From NCBI RefSeq assembly GCF_001704415.2, contig NC_030817.1, positions 34,483,550 through 34,547,549 of the forward strand: a stretch of 64,000 nucleotides of DNA. Direction: 5' to 3'. Position 1 is the first letter of the stretch. Each line of letters starts with the position of its first letter. Origin of the DNA: Capra hircus (Eukaryota; Chordata; Mammalia; Artiodactyla; Bovidae). The notes beneath the pieces were generated by a model that did not search any database, was not told the DNA's origin, and saw nothing but the letters and a program-made list of their open reading frames with translations. Shown one piece after another: positions 58,816 to 64,000 of this stretch. The position numbers and the translations under genes are program-made.

Positions 58816-60179
58816 CCTACAGATGCTACCTATCAAAGCAACTTTTCAAGAATAACCTATGTGACCAGAGCAAGTCTCATTTATGGTACTAGGAAAGTCA
58901 ACACCCTTCAGCCATATATTTACATGTTAAATTTAATTAGGTTAGCAATCAACATGCATAAAATTCTCTGCTTGAGTACAACTCTAAAAAAAGAAATTCA
59001 AAATAGATTTGTAAAATAAGAAACATCTGCACCTTAGTAACCAACCTAGTAATGATTTCTGCATATACAGTGCTTTTTCAAGGTAGAGCATTCTCGTGCA
59101 TATTATTTTACTTGATCATCTGGCACACACAACCACTATAATGTAAACATAAGTATCCCCATTTTGTGAAATAAGAAAACTGACTTGGGGAGAGTAAGTT
59201 ATTTCCTTAGTGAATGAGTGAGCCTACACTGTATTGCAAACTCCCTTCATTATACTTTATTGCTTTCTAGAAAAACAATTTCCAACTTTGGGGGAGGGCA
59301 TTTATATCAACTTTGATAATCATATATGATTTATGAGGTCATAGTCTGGCAAATCACTTCGAAAGCAATGCAGTTCAGTGACCTATCAAATCTTCTTTCC
59401 ATTATTAGGAATGAAGAACCGTAAGTGACAATGAGATGAGAACCAGAAAAGTATGGCATCATGCAAATAAAATGTTAAGAATGAGTTACAAAGACAAGAG
59501 ATGATTGAAACTGGGGCAGAGAGATTAAGAAGCAGAAATCCGGGAGGACAATGCATATAAATCATTTGTGCAATCACAGTGTTATACGTTAAAATTATTA
59601 ACACAAGTTGAAAGAAAGGCATATTGTTCAGAAGTTTCTGGAATCTCCTTGACGGCATACCACTCTTATCAATACCATCTAGTCCAAATAAGTGTTGAAC
59701 TTGAATAGCCTGGAAAGCTTTGTGGTGTATAGAAATCTATTTCCCTGTAGTCAGGACATTCAGGTAAAAAACAAACAAAAATAGCCAATCCCCATACAAA
59801 AGACCCTCAAATATGTAGAGACAGGCAATTTGCACCTCACCTTCCGTATTCCTTCACTTGGTGAAACATCTTTCATTACTTCTGTTTTTCCTTCAAAACA
59901 CATGACTTCAAATCCCTTTCCTCTCCTGGCTTATCCCAATTTGAACACAGACCTGTCTCTTTACATTCATTTTGACATATCCATAACAGAACATAACAAT
60001 CTACATATGGGCTGATGAGAACAAGCAGGCAACCCTGCTTGTATAGCTTCAGCGTAAGACTGTGTTGGCTTCTTGAGGTACTCCTCATACTATTTACTCA
60101 CACTAGGAGTATCATCAAACCCTCAAATTTCGTTTATGAAAATCTGTTTCACATACTTTAAAAAATCAGCTCTGAGTAT
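58816..60179. other. PELI2 intron 2, mostly unique
   Basis: A MIR-like fragment (antisense) lies at about 59090-59250 (TATCCCCATTTTGTGAAATA). No gene is seen. The frame at 59386-59658 is hydrophobic but matches no family I know. Confidence 0.45.
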
Positions 60180-60455
60180 AATTTACATTTTAAAAAGTTT
60201 ACCAATTTTAAGTGCACAATTTGATGCGTTTTGACAAATAAATATACTCATGTAACCATCTCTTCAATCAAGATACAGAACAGTTCTAGCACGCCAAATA
60301 GTTCCCTCCTTACTCTTTGCAGCCAATTCTCTTTCCCCCTGCCCCAGTAAGCGCTGATCTGCTTTCTGTCATCATAGTTACGTCTTTTCCAAAGTATCAT
60401 ATAAATGAAAACAATGTGTTTTCACTTAATCTGTAGTCCTTTGTATCTGGCTTAA

Positions 60456-60535
60456 TTCCAGGGATAGAAACTGCATCTCTTCCACCTCCTGCACTGGCGG
60501 AGGGTTCCTTGCCACTAGTGCCACCTGGGAAGCCC
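60456..60535 (-). mobile_element. Bov-tA tRNA-Glu-type head
   Basis: On the minus strand it reads GGGCTTCCCAGGTGGCACTA, then CAGTGCAGGAGGTGGAAGAG and CTATCCCTGG: the tRNA-related head of the SINE without the Bov-A tail. It lies immediately 3' of a tRNA-Pro-like sequence. Confidence 0.75.
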
Positions 60536-60543
60536 AAACCTCT

Positions 60544-60615
60544 GGGCTGGGCTGGGATCTGAACCCGGGGCCTGTCGCACCCAAAGTGAGAATCACACCC
60601 CTAGACCAACAGCCC
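60544..60615 (-). pseudogene. tRNA-Pro(UGG)-like pseudogene
   Basis: 72 nt, the normal length of a tRNA-Pro. On the minus strand it reads GGGCTGTTGGTCTAGGGGTG (acceptor and D arm), TTTGGGT (anticodon loop, anticodon TGG) and CCGGGTTCAGATCCC (T arm with a B box). D-arm and B-box sequences match tRNA-Pro closely. Four of seven acceptor pairs, two of five anticodon-stem pairs and one T-stem pair are mismatched, so it should not fold into a working tRNA. It forms one insert with the SINE head at 60456-60535. Confidence 0.8.
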
Positions 60616-60954
60616 ACTTCTTTAAATTACCAAAGCCTTTTTGATATTTATCTACATTGTGCGTTCAAGTAACCTGTTCACCTTTATTAGTGATATTCCA
60701 CAGTATGGGTAGACAATGATTTGCTTATCCATGCATCAGTTAGTGGGTATTCACATTATTTACAGTTTTGGGCTATCACAAACAAGGCTGTGGATATTGT
60801 TTTCATTTCTCCTGGGTAAATACCTAGGAAAGGACTGCTGGATCAGAAGACGAGCAGGGGAAAAAACTCTTTTCTGCTATTTTTCTAATTCATTCTCACA
60901 ACATGCCCAATATCAAAAGTGTGAATTTTCTACACCATGCAATTTTTTTTGACA

Positions 60955-61600
60955 CTAACTGTCTGGAGTTAGCACAGACCCCAGAGGTTAAGGGCTCAGT
61001 TCCATAAGAGTGCTCCCCACTTTAGATATTACAAATAGTAAGCCTCCAGGTTCCTCACAAGTTCTGTCCAATTTAGCTATAAATTGAGGTTTGCATGACC
61101 TCTATCTTGGATTTGATAATTTGTTGGAGTGGCTCATGGAACCCATGAAGAATTTACTCACTACTGCTGATTTATTACAAAGGGTGTTTTAAAGGATACA
61201 AATGAACAGCCAGATGAAAATACACAAGGAGAGGTCTGGACGGGTTACATACCCAGGAGGGTCTGTCCCCACGGAGCTAGGGTGTGCCATCCTCCCAATA
61301 CATAGATGTGTTCACCAACCCAGAAACTCTCCAAACCTCACATTTTTTTATGACGGCTTCATTAGGTAGGCGTGATTGATTATTAACCCAGTTTCCAGCT
61401 CCTCTCACTTCTCTAGAGAATGGGGATTTGGGGTTGAAAGTTCCAAATTTCTAATCATGGCTTGGTCACTCTGGTAACCACCCTCCATCTAGGAGCCCAC
61501 CAAGAGTTGCCTTTGCTTTGCTAGAACAAAAGATACTCTTATCACCCAGGACTTTCCAAGGGATTTACAATACAAACTCTGCAGCAAACACTTGCTCAGG
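60955..61600 (-). mobile_element. Old LTR (ERVL-type), antisense
   Basis: AAAGGATACAAATGAACAGC, CACCAACCCAGAAACTCTCC and GGCTTCATTAGGTAGGCGTG are phrases of a common mammalian LTR in antisense. An AATAAA on the minus strand (complement near 61172) supports that orientation. The subfamily is not named. Confidence 0.55.
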
Positions 61601-61689
61601 AGCACTATACCAGAAAATGAGGTCAAGATAAAATAATTAGCAGGAACCGGGGGCAGAGAATGACATGTATTCCTTATTTTACATATGGT

Positions 61690-61905
61690 AAGTTTGCATT
61701 TTAATTTTTTTTCCACAAAAAAAGCAATCTGAAATTTTGACTGAAATTGTGTTGAATTTATAGATCAATTTTTGGGGGAGAAAATTGACATGTCAATAAT
61801 ACCTTCCAATTCATGAATATGGCAGGAGACATAAAGAAATACATTGATTTTTGAATAACAAACCAACCCTGAACTCCTGGGATAAACAATTCAGAAATCT
61901 TACAA
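61690..61905 (-). mobile_element. L1M fragment
   Basis: TGAAATTGTGTTGAATTTAT, CATGTCAATAATACCTTCCA and CCCTGAACTCCTGGGATAAA are short, diverged antisense L1 pieces. Confidence 0.5.
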
Positions 61906-61984
61906 TTCCTCCCTCCTGCCCTTGATGTCACGGTCGTATATTTGACTTCTCCATATATTATAAGCCCTGCTATTGTTTTGTAGT

Positions 61985-62366
61985 TACTAAGTTGTGTCTG
62001 ACTCTTTTGCAACCTCATGGACTGTAGTATGATAGGCTCCTCTGTTCATGGGACTTCCCAGACAAGAATAATAGTGTTTGGGGAGGAAAGTGAAAGTTGT
62101 TCAGTCGTGTCTGACTCTTTGCGACCCCATGGACTATACAGTCAATGGAATTCTCCAGGTCAGAGTATTGGAGTGCATAACCTTTCCCTTCTCCAGGGGA
62201 TCTTCCCAACCCAGGGATGGAACCCAGGTCTTCCGCATTGCTGGTGGATTCTTTACCAGCTGAGCCACAAGGAGTATCTCCAGGGGATCTTCCTGACTTA
62301 GGGATTAAACCCATATCTTCTGCACTGGCAGATGAATTCTTTATCACTGAGCCACCAGGGAAGCCT
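61985..62366 (-). mobile_element. Two Bov-tA SINE copies, nested or adjacent
   Basis: A partial Bov-A (61985-62075) is followed by a Bov-tA (62085-62366), both antisense. The second has two successive tRNA-type heads (ending near 62272 and 62366), the mirror of the 10877-11195 arrangement. Confidence 0.85.
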
Positions 62367-62831
62367 TATAAACCCTGGGTATTATCATTAATTTTGCCTT
62401 AACCTGTTAATTATTTTCTGAAGAGATTATAAAAATGTCTTTTATATTTACCCCCCCTTTTTTTTTTACTGTGTTCAGAGTACTCTGTGTAAATCCAAAT
62501 TTCCCTCTGGTAACTTTACTGTGGCCTAAAAATCTAACATTTATTGTTGTGCTATTGATAACTATTTTAGTTCTCTTTGTTTGAAATAGGTCTTTGTTTT
62601 CATTTTTGAAAGATATTTGTGCTAGGTATAGAATTCTAGGTTGAGAGTCTCCTCTTTTCTTTCCCTCCTCCTTTTTCCTTTCCAGTACTTTGAAGACGTC
62701 AACCCACTGTCTTTTGGTTTTGCAACATTTCTGGTAAGTTTTTTTTGTTTAGTTTTTCCATTCTTATTTTTGTTCCCCTGAACATATTGCCTCTTCTTCC
62801 TCTGGGTGCCTTCAAGATTTTATTATATCAG

Positions 62832-63273
62832 TTCAGTTCAGTCACTTGGTCGTGTCCGACTCTTTGCGACCCCATGAATCACAGCACGCCAGGCCTCTCT
62901 GTCCATAACCAACTCCCAGAGTTCACTCAAACTCACATCCATTGTGTCTGTGATGCCATCCAGCCATCTCATCCTCTGTCATCCCCTTTTCCTCCTGCCC
63001 CCAATCCCTCCCAGCATCAGAGTCTTTTCCAATGAGTCAATTCTTCACATGAGGTAGCCAAAGTACTAGAGCTTTAGCTTTAGCATCATTTCTTCCAAAG
63101 AACACCCAGGACTGATCTCCTTTAGAATGGACTGGTTGGATCTCCTTGCAGTCCATGGGATTCTCAAGAGTCTTCTCCAACACCACAGTACAAAAGTATC
63201 AATTCTCCAGCACTCAGCTTTCTTCACAGTCCAACTCTCACATCCATACATGACCACTGGAAAAACCATAGCC
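62832..63273 (-). mobile_element. BovB 3' end with 13-bp target duplication
   Basis: 442 bp, antisense. Its minus frame 63066-63296 holds GCESWTVKKAECWRIDTFVL and ARRSNQSILKEISPG. TTTATTATATCAG stands before (62819-62831) and after (63274-63286) as a perfect target duplication; the first bases of the element may overlap its last letters. A clean 5'-truncated insertion. Confidence 0.95.
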
Positions 63274-63408
63274 TTTATTATATCAGTCTTTAGCAATTTG
63301 ACTGTGATAAGTCTTACTGTAGTATTCCTTGTGTTTCTTCTCTTCGGGGTTCACTGAGCATTTTGGATCTTGGGTTTTTCATTTTCATTAAATTTTGGGG
63401 GAAAATGA

Positions 63409-63602
63409 CCATTTAAAAAATTTATTGCAGTGATTTATGGCATTATGTTAGTTTCAAATATACAGCACAGTGAATATATATACATATATCCACTCTTTTT
63501 CAGATTATTTTCCCATATATGCTATTACAGAGTATGGAGCAGAGTTCCCTATGCTATACGGTAGCTCCTTAATCTATTAGTATATATAGTAGTGTGTCTG
63601 AT
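63409..63602 (-). mobile_element. L1 3' end
   Basis: GTTAGTTTCAAATATACAGC, GAGCAGAGTTCCCTATGCTA and CTATTAGTATATATAGTAG are the L1 3' UTR, antisense, short and 5'-truncated inside the older L1M. Confidence 0.8.
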
Positions 63603-64000
63603 CATTCTTTTCTTTCTTTCTCTACTCTCATATTTCTAAAACACCAATTAAGCATATTTAAGTCCACTTGATATTTTTCTACATTTTAACTGTGGCTCTC
63701 TTCATTGTTTTTTCAGCTGTTTTCCTTATACTGAATATTTTATATTGCTATGTTTTCCAGCTCAGTGACCTTTTCTTCAGTTTCTAAAATGCTGTTAACC
63801 TCAACCAGTGTGTATTTCACTTTAAACACTTCATTCTCTACTTTGTAAGTCTCAGTTGGGTCCTTTTCTGTACTTCCATTCCTCTTCTCAACGTGTCTTT
63901 GTTTTCCTCTACACTCTTGATCACAGGGGACAGAACTGGTGCAGCTGCTTTACCATTCTTATCTGTTAATTCTATCCTTTCTGGGTTTGTTTCTATTGGT

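Larger units (their letters stand above)
60180..60900 (-). mobile_element. L1M 3' fragment, split by tRNA/SINE insert
   Basis: The parts 60180-60455 (CAATTTTAAGTGCACAATTT, CATGTAACCATCTCTTCAAT) and 60616-60900 (TTTACAGTTTTGGGCTATCA, GACTGCTGGATCAGAAGACG) are antisense L1M. The insert between them is described at 60456-60615. Confidence 0.65.
62440..64000 (-). mobile_element. L1M/HAL1-type fragment, interrupted
   Basis: GTATAGAATTCTAGGTTGAG, TCAACCCACTGTCTTTTGG and later AGCTCAGTGACCTTTTCTTC are antisense old-L1 phrases. A BovB copy (62832-63273) and a younger L1 3' end (63409-63602) are inserted. It reaches the right edge of the window. Confidence 0.65.

Noticed and set aside
38397..64000. 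PELI2 exon 2 or 1
   Set aside because: The expected minus-strand coding block for residues 1-69 was looked for and not seen; these exons must lie outside the window.
1..64000. CRISPR arrays, operons, phage or other prokaryotic systems
   Set aside because: The repeats present are mammalian interspersed elements, and gene structure is spliced; nothing suggests prokaryotic DNA.

Overview
This is nuclear DNA from a ruminant (bovid-type) mammal. Four things point there: many BovB (RTE-type) LINE copies, tRNA-Glu-derived Bov-tA/Bov-A2 SINEs, CHR SINEs, and L1 3' ends of the cetartiodactyl kind. The sequence does not settle cattle versus sheep, goat or another bovid. There is no prokaryotic or organellar gene content, and most long open frames are remnants of retrotransposons.

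The one clear host gene is PELI2 (Pellino-2, an E3 ubiquitin ligase of Toll/IL-1 receptor signalling), on the minus strand. The window holds its last four coding exons: exon 3 (38295-38396), exon 4 (31148-31345), exon 5 (29444-29632) and exon 6 with the stop codon (17346-17912). They encode 34, 66, 63 and 188 residues, 351 in all, all joined by phase-0 introns with GT/AG borders. Against a 420-residue family protein, only the first 69 residues (exons 1-2) are missing. They must lie beyond the right edge. Below exon 6 comes a largely repeat-free block (about 12.6-17.3 kb) that I read as the long 3' UTR.

Layout. 1-12.6 kb: gene-poor downstream flank with L1 and BovB fragments, two related LTR-like elements (about 4.6-5.7 and 10.3-10.9 kb), and a 1,648-bp solo LTR of a class II-type endogenous retrovirus flanked by a perfect 6-bp target duplication. 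12.6-17.9 kb: PELI2 3' UTR and exon 6. 17.9-29.4 kb: intron 5, with about 8 kb of minus-strand L1 (19.15-27.3 kb). That L1 carries SINE and BovB insertions and a 3'-truncated retrocopy of RBIS (C8orf59). 29.6-38.3 kb: introns 4 and 3 around exons 4 and 3, with an L2, a plus-strand L1 3' end and a hexanucleotide microsatellite. 38.4-64 kb: intron 2, mostly unique AT-rich sequence to about 50 kb, then densely packed BovB, L1, SINE, LTR and DNA-transposon remnants, plus a tRNA-Pro-like pseudogene.

I found no operon-like, CRISPR-like or clearly new multi-gene system. The observations most worth checking are the RBIS retrocopy that lacks a poly-A tail, the composite tRNA-Pro/SINE insert, the coding-looking plus-strand block at 45.37-45.58 kb, the perfect 34-bp palindrome at a BovB truncation point, and the intact solo LTR.
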